Assembly: GCA_007117355.1 (NCBI GenBank)
Contig: SKGS01000229.1
Span: forward strand, 1-40,224
From: Lishizhenia sp.
GTDB lineage: Bacteria; Bacteroidota; Bacteroidia; Flavobacteriales_D; Crocinitomicaceae
Reading direction: 5' to 3'
Length of the DNA: 40,224 nucleotides
Both the position numbers and the translations under genes were made by a program. The first letter of the stretch is position 1. Every line of letters begins with the position of its first letter. The notes below the pieces were generated by a model that saw only the letters and a list, made by a program, of their open reading frames with translations, ran no database searches and was not told the DNA's origin. Below, piece after piece: positions 26,325 to 34,712 of the stretch.

Positions 26325-29300
26325 TTAATTAGTGATTATGGATATAGCTCCGTTAATTTTATTTTCTGGTGTTAGATGAATAATGTAGTAATAGGAACCA
26401 GCAGGAAGTAATTGCCCTTGATAGGTTCCGTCCCAAGGATTGTCATTGTATTTATTGCCACTAGACGAAGTGTGCTCGAATACTTGATTTCCCCAACGAT
26501 TGTAAATAAAAACTTTGTTATCAGGATACGCTTCATCCAAACCGGGAATAATCCAAACATCGTTGTTCCCGTCACCATCAGGTGTTATTGCTGTTGCAAT
26601 AATTAGTTCACAATCTTCAATTATAATTGTTATCTGACTTGGGAAACTCTCACAGTTTTGATTTGTCTCCGTAACGAAATAATTAATTTCTCCTACTTCG
26701 TTAATGGGTAAAATAGAACTGCCGGTTTCATAAATTTCTGTCAAGTCTTCATCTAAGTACCATGTAATAGTTCCACCGCTTCCCGGAACGTTGATTTCAG
26801 TTAATTCATCCGTGCTGCAAAATTTGAGCATTTCAGCTACGGATGGAGAATCAGGAGTTGTAATAATTTGAATAGTTATAGTCTCTGATAAGCTAGATGA
26901 GCAATTTTCATCACTTACTTCTGTCAAAGTATAGGTCCCAGCACTATTTCCTAAATTTGCTGTTGCATTGCTTGTAATAACTTCATTTTCTTGACCGTTT
27001 AGAAGGTAGTTTAACGTTATTTCGCCAATTCCCAATACAGAAACAAGTATGTCGTCAACTTCTTCAAAATCACAATAGGAAGCGGTTTCAGAATTAAATG
27101 AGGCTTCCGGAAGTGGATGAATTATCACAGAAAAAGAAATTTCGTCAGAGCAGCCATCCGCACCGTCAAATACATAGTATGTCCCAGAATTGGTGATTTC
27201 ACCTGTAACAACTATTCCTTCATTTGCTTGGCTATCCGTATAAAATTCCTCATTCCCAGTCAAGTTTTCTCCTTGTATTTCTGGCAAAACAAAACTTTCG
27301 CAGGATTCACTATCAGCAATTGGTTCAAGTGTTGGTGTCCCAATGACTTGAACGTCATAGTTTTCAGTTGAAAAACAGTTGTTGTTATCTGTAAGCGTAA
27401 AGGTCAGTGTAAATGTCCCCGATTCACTTGACGTAAATGTAGGATTTAGGGTTTCTGTATCATCTAAAAAAGCAGCTCCATCATTGGACCATGATGTTCC
27501 AGTATAAATTTCTGAACCTCCTGATGGAGTAACTTCAATTTCCAAATCAGTATCGGAGCAAACAGTTAGTGAAGCTGGAGAAATTGAAAAACTTGGGTTT
27601 TCATAGGTTTGCACTAAAACGCTATCTTCTGCTGAGCATCCGTTTTCATCTGTACCAATTACATTGAACTGTGTTTCTCCGATATTTGGTATAAATGAAA
27701 CTCCGTTTTCAACATCATTTGTCCAAGAGTAATTGGAAGCACCGGCCGCATTCAGTATAATTTCATTTCCCTCACAAATTTCAATATCATTTCCTGCGGA
27801 GACATCTGGTAATGGGTGAACGGTTAGTTCGATGCTTTGATTGATGTCTTCAGAACAATTAGGTGTGCTCACTTGAATGATTTGTATCGTTTGAGAATTG
27901 TCTGTATTTTCAAAAAGAATAGTTCCTTCTCCGTTTTCATCTAGTTCAACCGGGTTTGGAGAGGAAGCGTTAACTGCTGAATAACTAACACTACTTTCGG
28001 GAGTTCCGCTAAGCGTTATTTCAATGGATTCACCAGCACAAACAGCGTCGGGTGTTGCCACAGGTTCTAAGGATGGAATGTTAAAAATGGTAGGTGTAAA
28101 GATGAATTCACACTGTTCATTATTAAAGTCAATTAAACCACTAATATCTATTGTTGTAGGAGCATTGTTATTGTTTTCTAGCACAACAGAAAAATCAAAA
28201 GTATTACCTGTTGTTGGTTCTGCTGCCGTTCCTGCATCTGTTGTTACACTCCAAGCGTAAGTTGCCCCATCGGAAGGATAAACTTCAAAGTTTAATTCGC
28301 TACCAGAACACTGTGGTCCCAATGGTGCAACGCGATAACCTGACATTACAGTAAGTGTCGCAATTTCCGAGTTTATCGAGCAATCACTATTTGCGTCACT
28401 CAGCATCATACGATATTGGAAAATACCTACCTCTAAGTTTGGGCTACCCACAATCGTTAAGTTTGAGGTTGTTTCATTTTCGTAAGAAATTCCTTCTGGA
28501 AAACCATCACTGACAGTTTCCCAAGTACCTTCATTTAGTATTTCCCAAACAATATCTCCTGCGATTACGTCAGAAGTTATAATTGTTTCTTCTTGGATAC
28601 CAAATCGGTAGCATAATGTAGCGTCAGATGGTTGGTTAGTTATCTCTGGGGAACTGAAAATAACGATGGTTAATTCTGTTTCTTCTGCACACTCTCCAGC
28701 ATTTGGTGTAAAGGTGTAGGTAGTTGTTTCTGTTTCGTTTATTGCTGGCGTCCAAGTACCTTCGATGTTATTATTAGAGGTTAAAGGTAAATCACTGACG
28801 GTAGCACCTAAACAAAATGGTCCTACCGGACTAAACGATGGGGTTGTTTTTTCGTTTACAATTATTTGTAAAGTAGTTGTGTTGGCACAAGCTCCATCTT
28901 CTGGGGTAAATGTATAGGTTGTTGTTGCGGAATTATTGATTGCTGGACTCCATGTTCCATCAATGTCATTAAGCGAGGTTTCTGGTAGGTCATCCAATGA
29001 CTCTCCTTCACAAATAGGGTCAACTGAATTAAAACTTGGAGTAATTAATGGAGTTATAACAATTTCCAAATCTGCTGTGTTTGCACACTCTCCGGCTTGA
29101 GGCGTAAATATGTAAGTCGTTGTGGATGAGTTGTTAATTGCAGGAGACCAACTACCAACGACATCATTCAATGAAGTAGTAGGTAAAGCGGGAATAGTAG
29201 CGCCTTCACAAAAAGAAGGGTAGGGGTCAAATGCAGGATTTTTTAAATCAATTAGAGAAACATTTACAATTGCAGATGCATCATCAAGACACGGTGCAGT

Positions 29301-30398
29301 GGCTTCAACCGTATAGGTGTAACTATTTCCTACATTAGTCCATTCTCCTCCTGTGTCGGGTGAGCCGTTCAAGGCTTCAAATAGCATGGCATTAGTAAGT
29401 GTGGTCGTTTCGCAAATCTCTAATGTACCATCTTCTCCTGCATTTTGAGGCGCTTGAAAAGATACTGTTACATTAGCTGATGTTGGGGTACATGCTCCTG
29501 ATTCAACGGTGTAGGTGTAAACCAGTTCATCTTGCGTCCATGTTCCACCTTCAGTTGGATTACCATTTAATGCGTTAAATAATTGTGCTTCTGTCGGTGT
29601 TTCTCCTTCACAAAGTACAAGTGTTCCATCTGAACCCGCGGAAACTATGGTAAAAAATGCAGAATAATTAGCCCCACTATTACTTACAAAAACCGATTCA
29701 TTACATTGGTCTGTACTACTTGTACTGCCCGGTATCTCAAAATAAACCTCAAGTCGATAATCTCCGGGAGGGAAACTGGTGAGATTAACAGAAGGGTTGC
29801 ACTCTGGTTGTGTTACACATTGCCATAACTGATCTCCATTGTTAGAACAAGGTGCGTTTCCGAAATCAGTGAATTCATTTTCGGACAGGTCACAATTGGC
29901 TCTAAAATTTAATTCCCATCCCCCTGCTGGCAAAAAAGCTCCGGGCGTTGCACTAACTTCATAGACCCTGTAAAACATTCTTGGGATACACACATTAGAG
30001 TTAACTGGGTTTTTAAATGTTTTCATTTCTGCGCCGCGCAACCAAAAAGTGTTGGAGTTTTGAACGAATGAACCAAAATCTCTTGAATCGAAGGTCTTGC
30101 TTTCGTCATTATTAATTAAATCAACTCCTGTTCCCGTGACATTGTAAAATTCGCCATCTGAAAAATCTTGATCAGTACAATCATCTATCCAAATAGCAGT
30201 AGCAAAGTCACCAAAGAATCCTGATAAAGGCTGGACAATATTGGGAGGATTTGTTAAGGTATCGTCTTTATCTACTTGCGCTGCACCAAAGAAAATTATG
30301 TTGGTTTGAATAAATAGAAGCAGAGCAAAAACGCTTAAACTATTTCTCCAAAGAGAGCCTTTTAAGCGTAACTCAGTATTGTAAGAGTCTTTTTTCAT
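26325..30398 (-). CDS. Large T9SS type B secreted surface protein with repeat modules and CHU_C domain
   Basis: A 1357-residue protein. A signal segment lies at about 18-41, then an N-terminal region of unknown fold (about 45-250) with many cysteines (for example DDCTDQDF, RANCDLSE, QCVTQPECN). Two modules containing LCEGETPTEAQLFNALNG or a close variant (about 255-375) are followed by three modules of the type ICEGESLDDLPETSLND ... GTWSPAIN ... TTTYTFTP (about 385-580), then Ig/PKD-like segments with one cysteine pair each. The C-terminal 90 residues are a CHU_C sorting domain (TAITPDGDGNNDVWIIPG, VFIYNRWGNQVFE, NPWDGTYQG). It is probably a surface adhesin or matrix protein exported by T9SS. 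The ligand is unknown. Confidence 0.9.
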   Translation of the reverse strand: MKKDSYNTELRLKGSLWRNSLSVFALLLFIQTNIIFFGAAQVDKDDTLTNPPNIVQPLSGFFGDFATAIWIDDCTDQDFSDGEFYNVTGTGVDLINNDESKTFDSRDFGSFVQNSNTFWLRGAEMKTFKNPVNSNVCIPRMFYRVYEVSATPGAFLPAGGWELNFRANCDLSENEFTDFGNAPCSNNGDQLWQCVTQPECNPSVNLTSFPPGDYRLEVYFEIPGSTSSTDQCNESVFVSNSGANYSAFFTIVSAGSDGTLVLCEGETPTEAQLFNALNGNPTEGGTWTQDELVYTYTVESGACTPTSANVTVSFQAPQNAGEDGTLEICETTTLTNAMLFEALNGSPDTGGEWTNVGNSYTYTVEATAPCLDDASAIVNVSLIDLKNPAFDPYPSFCEGATIPALPTTSLNDVVGSWSPAINNSSTTTYIFTPQAGECANTADLEIVITPLITPSFNSVDPICEGESLDDLPETSLNDIDGTWSPAINNSATTTYTFTPEDGACANTTTLQIIVNEKTTPSFSPVGPFCLGATVSDLPLTSNNNIEGTWTPAINETETTTYTFTPNAGECAEETELTIVIFSSPEITNQPSDATLCYRFGIQEETIITSDVIAGDIVWEILNEGTWETVSDGFPEGISYENETTSNLTIVGSPNLEVGIFQYRMMLSDANSDCSINSEIATLTVMSGYRVAPLGPQCSGSELNFEVYPSDGATYAWSVTTDAGTAAEPTTGNTFDFSVVLENNNNAPTTIDISGLIDFNNEQCEFIFTPTIFNIPSLEPVATPDAVCAGESIEITLSGTPESSVSYSAVNASSPNPVELDENGEGTILFENTDNSQTIQIIQVSTPNCSEDINQSIELTVHPLPDVSAGNDIEICEGNEIILNAAGASNYSWTNDVENGVSFIPNIGETQFNVIGTDENGCSAEDSVLVQTYENPSFSISPASLTVCSDTDLEIEVTPSGGSEIYTGTSWSNDGAAFLDDTETLNPTFTSSESGTFTLTFTLTDNNNCFSTENYDVQVIGTPTLEPIADSESCESFVLPEIQGENLTGNEEFYTDSQANEGIVVTGEITNSGTYYVFDGADGCSDEISFSVIIHPLPEASFNSETASYCDFEEVDDILVSVLGIGEITLNYLLNGQENEVITSNATANLGNSAGTYTLTEVSDENCSSSLSETITIQIITTPDSPSVAEMLKFCSTDELTEINVPGSGGTITWYLDEDLTEIYETGSSILPINEVGEINYFVTETNQNCESFPSQITIIIEDCELIIATAITPDGDGNNDVWIIPGLDEAYPDNKVFIYNRWGNQVFEHTSSSGNKYNDNPWDGTYQGQLLPAGSYYYIIHLTPENKINGAISIITN
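28680..29640 (-). repeat. Tandem repeat modules inside the surface protein gene
   Basis: Two copies of a module around ALNG-x-P-x-x-GG-x-W (about 29280-29640) and three copies of a module around GTW-x-PAIN and TTTY-x-FTP (about 28680-29245). They are clear at protein level but diverged at DNA level, so they are not recent duplications. Confidence 0.7.
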
Positions 30399-30480
30399 AC
30401 AGTAGTTTTTTGTTGATTAAAAGATTTAATAAACAATTCTCAAGTGAAATTAATTTTTTATCCTAGAAACACAAAACAAT

Positions 30481-30501
30481 TTAGTGTTTATTTTACACTA
30501 A
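30481..30501. promoter_or_regulatory. Palindrome in the divergent surface-protein/engB intergenic region
   Basis: TTAGTGT and ACACTAA, seven pairs, separated by 7 bases, about 83 bp upstream of the surface protein start. It lies in the 273-bp AT-rich divergent gap. It may be an operator or a weak hairpin; no regulator is identified. Confidence 0.3.
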
Positions 30502-30571
30502 GTAAGGAAGTGGCTAACATTTAACTATTTAAAATTGCTTTGATTTTAATGTAATCTTGAAAGTATTTATA

Positions 30572-30602
30572 TTCCTCCTATTAGATTTTAGCTGTATATT
30601 TG
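30572..30602 (+). promoter_or_regulatory. Probable promoter of engB
   Basis: TATATTTG at 30595-30602 fully matches the -7 box; 19 bases upstream is TTCC, a partial match to TTTG. The predicted leader is about 60 bases. Confidence 0.55.
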
Positions 30603-30671
30603 CAGTTTGAAAACAATATTTTTGACAAGATTCTTTTCAGTCCAAATAAATCACAGTGAGACATTTAGTAT

Positions 30672-31277
30672 ATGAAGATTAAAACGGCCGAATTTGTAAT
30701 TAGCAATACGGACATCAAAAAATGCCCAGAGCCAACTTTGCCAGAGGTTGCGTTTATCGGTCGTTCCAATGTTGGAAAGTCTTCATTGATAAATATGTTG
30801 ACGCAAAAAAAGAATTTAGCCAAAACATCTGGTAAGCCTGGTAAAACGCAGTTGATAAATCATTTTATCATTAATGAAGAATGGTATATTGTTGACTTGC
30901 CGGGTTATGGATATGCAAAGACCTCTAAATTGAATCGTTTTAAATGGACAAAATTCATAGAGTCATATTTACGTGAAAGAGAAAACCTGATGAATACCTT
31001 TGTGCTAATAGATTCTCGTTTAGAACCACAAAAAATTGATTTAGAATTTATGAATTGGTTAGGACATCACGGTATTCCATTTTCCATGGTATTTACTAAA
31101 ATTGATAAATTATCTAGCTCTGAGTTACAGAAAAACCTAGCAAAATATAAAAAAGAAATGCTTAAAGTTTGGGAGGCTTTGCCACCTGTTTTTACTACTT
31201 CAAGCACCTCTGCCTTTGGTCGGGAAAAGTTGCTGAAATATATTGAAGAAATAAATGGGTTATATTTAAAAGGTTGA
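30672..31277 (+). CDS. engB: Ribosome biogenesis GTPase YsxC/EngB
   Basis: The 201-residue GTPase needed for late assembly of the 50S subunit. G-motifs: G1 GRSNVGKSS (30-38), G2 region around [11 protein letters not shown]3 DLPGYG, G4 TKID, and G5 near TTSSTSAFG. Length and order are normal for EngB. It stands alone on the plus strand between two minus-strand groups, with its own promoter-like site upstream. No clear terminator is seen in the 63-bp gap before the convergent TPR gene. Confidence 0.95.
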   Translation: MKIKTAEFVISNTDIKKCPEPTLPEVAFIGRSNVGKSSLINMLTQKKNLAKTSGKPGKTQLINHFIINEEWYIVDLPGYGYAKTSKLNRFKWTKFIESYLRERENLMNTFVLIDSRLEPQKIDLEFMNWLGHHGIPFSMVFTKIDKLSSSELQKNLAKYKKEMLKVWEALPPVFTTSSTSAFGREKLLKYIEEINGLYLKG

Positions 31278-31340
31278 TTTTGCAGTAGCTTTAAGTTTTG
31301 CTTATAGTGTATCTATCTCAACTTCATCTAAAACAAAAAA

Positions 31341-33164
31341 TCACAAACTCTCTTGTAATGCTCTAAACCGTTTTCTGGCTTCTGTAACGTACAAACTACC
31401 TTTGTATTCTTTTAGAAGTCTAAAGTATAAATCTTTTGCTTTATCGGGTTGAAAAAGATAGTCTTCATAGATTACTGCCATTTGAAAAAGGGCGTCGTCG
31501 GCGAATATATCATCCGCATGTCGAGCTAAAACTAATTCATATTTCTCTATTGCTTTATCCCATTTTCCTTGTTCATAATATGCTTCGGCTTTTCGCATTA
31601 AAATGTCATCCGCTAAGCTGTGATAAGGGAAAATCAATTGGATGGAATCAAATAAAATGAACGCTTCATCGTAACGGCGCTGCGCAATCAGTAAATCAGC
31701 ATTTGCAAATTTCCGCATTGCTCGAAGATTGCTGTCTAAACCTAAATTATCAGTAATAAAAATAGATAGCTTCATCGCATCATTAGCAATAAGCTTTGAA
31801 GTTGATTCTTTTAGAACATCCAACTGAGATTGTGCCCAAATAAAATCTCCATCATAATAGAATACACGCGCATTTTTATACTTGGCTTCAAAACCTATTG
31901 GTTCGTATTTAAAATCTTTTTCCACTTGCATGTATAAAAGTGATGCTTCCCAAATGTCATCTAAAATCACATAAATGTCTGCTAGTAGTACCTTTAATTC
32001 AGCTTTCGCCATGGAAGAAACGCCTCGATACTCCATAGCCTCTAAAAGTAGTTCTTTGGCATCTTGAGGTTGACCAGCATAAAAAGCCATGATTTGAGCT
32101 AACTCCAAAATAATATTTACAGCTTTAGCATTTTTTCCAACTCTATTCAGCGCATTTTGATACTCTTCTATGGTGGTTGTTAATTCTTCTTGTGAATAAT
32201 TTCGATTCGTAGTAACTTCTAAAAATCTAGTGTTTAACAGCAATTGCTCCGCCGCATAATAGAAAGGATAGTCATTCCCTAGCTCCACAACATATTGAAA
32301 TGCTTTTCTTGCTGTTGGATAGTCCTTGTTGGAACTACTAATTTTCCCAAGATTAAATACCTCTCTGCCATCTTTTGAAGTTCTTTTATCAAGTGCCTTT
32401 GCATGAATCAATGCACTGGAAAAATCTTTTCGTTGAGTAAAAGACCAAATCAACATCTCTGCATATACGATGTCGTTTGGTTGTTTTTGAACGCGTCGAA
32501 TTAAACTTCGTTTTAATATTTCGTATGCTTCACTTTCTTCAGCTTCAAAATCAATCATTCTTGGCATCAAGCGCTGCAAGGAATGTATCATACTGCTGTT
32601 GTAATCCAAAAGGCTTAAGTATTCATCAATCATTTCCTCCACACGACCTAACTCTCCGTAAACTTCCGCAAACTGCATGTTTAAAGGGTAGCCTTTAAGT
32701 ATTTTTCGACCTCTTTCTAATGCACTTAGCGCCAATTCGTATTTGCCAACTTTTGAAAATGCTTTTTGGACATTAATAACATTTCTACTAATGGGCTGCA
32801 TGCTTTCTATCAAATAATTGTAGGTTTTAGCAGCGTTTTTTTCATCCCCTAACTTCTCGTAGGCCTGTCCAAGCATTACAGAAAAATCGTAATCGTCTGG
32901 GAAGTTTTTTATTTGTTTTTTAATGATGTTAATGGTCGCCTTAGTGCCTTGCTCTTTTTCTAGGCAATCTACATATCGATTAAAAACTAATCGCGTTGCA
33001 TTATTTTCAAAAACTTTTTCAAAGTAAGGTATAGCCTTTTCACAATCACCATTTATATAATAGTAATTCGCTAGTTGTTCATCTGAGTTTTGCCCATAAG
33101 ATATTGGGAAAAAACATAAGATGAAAAATATGAAAAATACTATGGCTCTCACTTTTTGAATCAT
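31341..33164 (-). CDS. Secreted/periplasmic tetratricopeptide repeat protein
   Basis: A 607-residue protein with signal peptide (about 1-25, ending ISYGQ). It is built of TPR-like helical pairs throughout, for example NYYYINGDCEKAIPYFEKVF near the N-terminus and AYYEQGKWDKAIEKYELVLA near the C-terminus; the last units (DDALFQMAVIYEDYLFQPDK) resemble YfiO/BamD-like repeats. A scaffold role in the periplasm or at the outer membrane is likely; no catalytic motif is seen. It is the third gene of a minus-strand unit, 9 bp after the small lipoprotein gene. The function is not known. Confidence 0.8.
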   Translation of the reverse strand: MIQKVRAIVFFIFFILCFFPISYGQNSDEQLANYYYINGDCEKAIPYFEKVFENNATRLVFNRYVDCLEKEQGTKATINIIKKQIKNFPDDYDFSVMLGQAYEKLGDEKNAAKTYNYLIESMQPISRNVINVQKAFSKVGKYELALSALERGRKILKGYPLNMQFAEVYGELGRVEEMIDEYLSLLDYNSSMIHSLQRLMPRMIDFEAEESEAYEILKRSLIRRVQKQPNDIVYAEMLIWSFTQRKDFSSALIHAKALDKRTSKDGREVFNLGKISSSNKDYPTARKAFQYVVELGNDYPFYYAAEQLLLNTRFLEVTTNRNYSQEELTTTIEEYQNALNRVGKNAKAVNIILELAQIMAFYAGQPQDAKELLLEAMEYRGVSSMAKAELKVLLADIYVILDDIWEASLLYMQVEKDFKYEPIGFEAKYKNARVFYYDGDFIWAQSQLDVLKESTSKLIANDAMKLSIFITDNLGLDSNLRAMRKFANADLLIAQRRYDEAFILFDSIQLIFPYHSLADDILMRKAEAYYEQGKWDKAIEKYELVLARHADDIFADDALFQMAVIYEDYLFQPDKAKDLYFRLLKEYKGSLYVTEARKRFRALQESL

Positions 33165-33173
33165 ATTTGCTTT

Positions 33174-33734
33174 TTAATTGCTAGCTTTAAGTTCTTCAAT
33201 AAACGCAATAACCTTCACATTATTTTCCAGATACATTTTCATGTATTTTTCTTTTGTCTCGATGTAATAGTTCAAAATTTCTTCTATTTGATGTAGTTTT
33301 CCACTTTCAAATAGAATGAATTCTTCGTATTTTTCTCTTGGGCCAATTCCATGTTCGATATCATGAGCTAGATTTTCCAGCGCCAACCGTACTTCAGGAA
33401 TGCTTTGTCTTACTTTAGCTAAATTTCCAGAATTAGACGATAATGCCTTTCGCGATTCTTTGTAAGCATTCATCATTTCTGCGATTTCGTAATCTATAGT
33501 GTCTGGAGAATAAACTTCTGCTACCTCTTTTGTTCGTTGTTTAATTTCGTTAATGATTAAATTTAACGTGTCAACTCTATGTTGGTTTGCAAGCGAATCA
33601 AATTCGTTCAGTTGCGCTTGCATTTGATTAATTTCCTCTAAAAATTGTTTTTTATTGCTGTCTTGACAAGAAAAAAGACCAATAAAAATCAATAAGATGA
33701 AAAAAGAAATGTTTAAAATATTTTGTGCTTTCAT
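33174..33734 (-). CDS. Coiled-coil lipoprotein of unknown function
   Basis: A 186-residue protein with a lipoprotein signal ending at Cys23 (FIGLFSC). The mature part is almost wholly helical by composition, rich in Glu/Lys/Leu with heptad-like spacing (QFLEEINQMQAQLNEFDSLA, then LHQIEEILNYYIETKEKYMK). I do not recognise a named family. It starts 2 bp after the dioxygenase stop and ends 9 bp before the TPR gene, so the three are very probably co-transcribed. The pairing with the TPR protein suggests a shared envelope role; this is inference. Confidence 0.7.
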   Translation of the reverse strand: MKAQNILNISFFILLIFIGLFSCQDSNKKQFLEEINQMQAQLNEFDSLANQHRVDTLNLIINEIKQRTKEVAEVYSPDTIDYEIAEMMNAYKESRKALSSNSGNLAKVRQSIPEVRLALENLAHDIEHGIGPREKYEEFILFESGKLHQIEEILNYYIETKEKYMKMYLENNVKVIAFIEELKASN

Positions 33735-33736
33735 AA

Positions 33737-34264
33737 CTAAATAAAACGTTCATCAGCTTCCATAACTGTACCACACTTATTGCAAGTTCTCATTTCCTCA
33801 GATGTGTAAAACTCTTTAAATCTGGGTAAAAAATCTTTTTCGATGTTATCCAATTTAAACTTGTAAGATTTGAGTGGGTTATTACAATTTTCACAAAACC
33901 ACATAAGGCCATCAATTAAATCGGTTCCCTTTCTTACCTTTTCAATAACTAAACCCACTGTGTTTTCACCTCTGATAGGAGAATGAGGCACATTTCCAGG
34001 TAAAAGAAACATCTCTCCTTCTTTAACAGTTATATCTTTTGCTTTCCCATCTTCTTGAATTCTTACGGTAATGTCGCCCTCAATTTGTAAAAAAAGCTCT
34101 TCTGATTCATTGTAGTGATAGTCTTTTCTTGCATTTGGACCACCAACAATCATAACAATAAAATCTCCAGCTTCTTTGTATAAGTTTTTGTTTCCAACAG
34201 GAGGCTTCAATAAATCTCTGTTTTCCTCAATCCATTGAAATAAATTAAATGGTAATTTCATCAT
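33737..34264 (-). CDS. nbaC: 3-hydroxyanthranilate 3,4-dioxygenase
   Basis: A cupin enzyme that opens the ring of 3-hydroxyanthranilate with O2, the last oxidative step of the kynurenine route from tryptophan to quinolinate and NAD. The 175 residues are typical of the bacterial form. Iron ligands His50, Glu56 and His94, and substrate residues Arg46, Arg98 and Glu108, line up with the known bacterial enzyme. The second, rubredoxin-like metal site is present: Cys124, Cys127, Cys161, Cys164. ATG at 34264 is followed at once by a second ATG codon. No other kynurenine-pathway gene is in the window. It heads a unit with two envelope proteins. Confidence 0.95.
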   Translation of the reverse strand: MMKLPFNLFQWIEENRDLLKPPVGNKNLYKEAGDFIVMIVGGPNARKDYHYNESEELFLQIEGDITVRIQEDGKAKDITVKEGEMFLLPGNVPHSPIRGENTVGLVIEKVRKGTDLIDGLMWFCENCNNPLKSYKFKLDNIEKDFLPRFKEFYTSEEMRTCNKCGTVMEADERFI

Positions 34265-34289
34265 GTTACTTTATTTGACATTCTGCGCA

Positions 34290-34320
34290 TAAAGATAAGG
34301 AATATATCTAATCCTATAAA
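34290..34320 (-). promoter_or_regulatory. Candidate promoter of the nbaC unit
   Basis: On the minus strand, TTTA at 34320-34317, 19 bases, then TATCTTTA at 34297-34290. Each box has one mismatch (final A for G) to TTTG-N19-TAnnTTTG, with exact spacing. It would give a leader of about 20 bases. Confidence 0.4.
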
Positions 34321-34416
34321 CATGAATTCTTAGATTATCAACGCAAAATTTAATTGTGAAATGAAAACACTTAAGTATTTACTACAAAACGAAAATTTGA
34401 CGTTTAAAAAGAAGAA

Positions 34417-34456
34417 GCGCAAGAATTTTTGATAATTTGAATCAAAAACCTTACGC
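34417..34456 (-). terminator. Imperfect stem-loop, possible terminator of the plug-protein transcript
   Basis: On the minus strand, GCGTAAGG-TTTTTGA pairs with TCAAAAA-TTCTTGCGC around a 9-base loop with one mismatch and a bulge, followed by the T-rich TTCTTCTTTTT. Of moderate strength at best. Confidence 0.35.
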
Positions 34457-34487
34457 CTTATAATCAAAAGTTTTGGAAAAGCTCAAT

Positions 34488-34600
34488 TTCCAATGTTGGT
34501 CATCGAGTTTATCGAGATGCTAACAGTCATCAGTCGCCCTCGATACAGCGCTCATTTCGACAAGCTCAATGCATCGCCTACCGTCGCGCCACTCGGTCTC
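34488..34600. repeat. GC-rich REP-like intergenic sequence
   Basis: This part is richer in GC than its surroundings and holds TTCGACAAGCTCAATG and CTCGATACAGCGCTC. Stretches like TGAGCTTGTCGAA are known to me as recurrent extragenic elements in many Bacteroidota genomes. Non-coding. Only one copy is in the window, so its repeat nature rests on memory and needs a genome search. Confidence 0.45.
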
Positions 34601-34602
34601 CT

Positions 34603-34712
34603 TGTCTAACGTCTATTTTTTGTCATCTTATGTCTATCGTCTTATGTCTATCGTCTATCGTCTAACGTCTCACTGTCTTAACATCTTAACATCTTATCGT
34701 CTTATCGTCTCA
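34603..34712. repeat. Degenerate tandem 7-8 bp repeat tract (GTCTATC / GTCTTATC)
   Basis: About fourteen units in a row, for example GTCTAAC, GTCTATC, GTCTTATC, GTCTTAAC, ATCTTAAC. On the minus strand they read GAYAGAC-type and follow the plug gene stop directly, so they would form its 3' untranslated region. The reading frame open on the plus strand here (from 34569) is low-complexity and not a gene. With the preceding feature this accounts for most of the 448-bp gap at 34265-34712. Confidence 0.75.

Noticed and set aside
34361-34432. 23-residue Lys-rich reading frame (MKTLKYLLQNENLTFKKKKR...)
   Set aside because: No promoter or conserved context is visible, it overlaps the putative terminator stem, and chance is a sufficient explanation in AT-rich DNA.
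34603-34712. CRISPR array
   Set aside because: Units are only 7-8 bp, are degenerate, and have no unique spacers; no cas genes are in the window.
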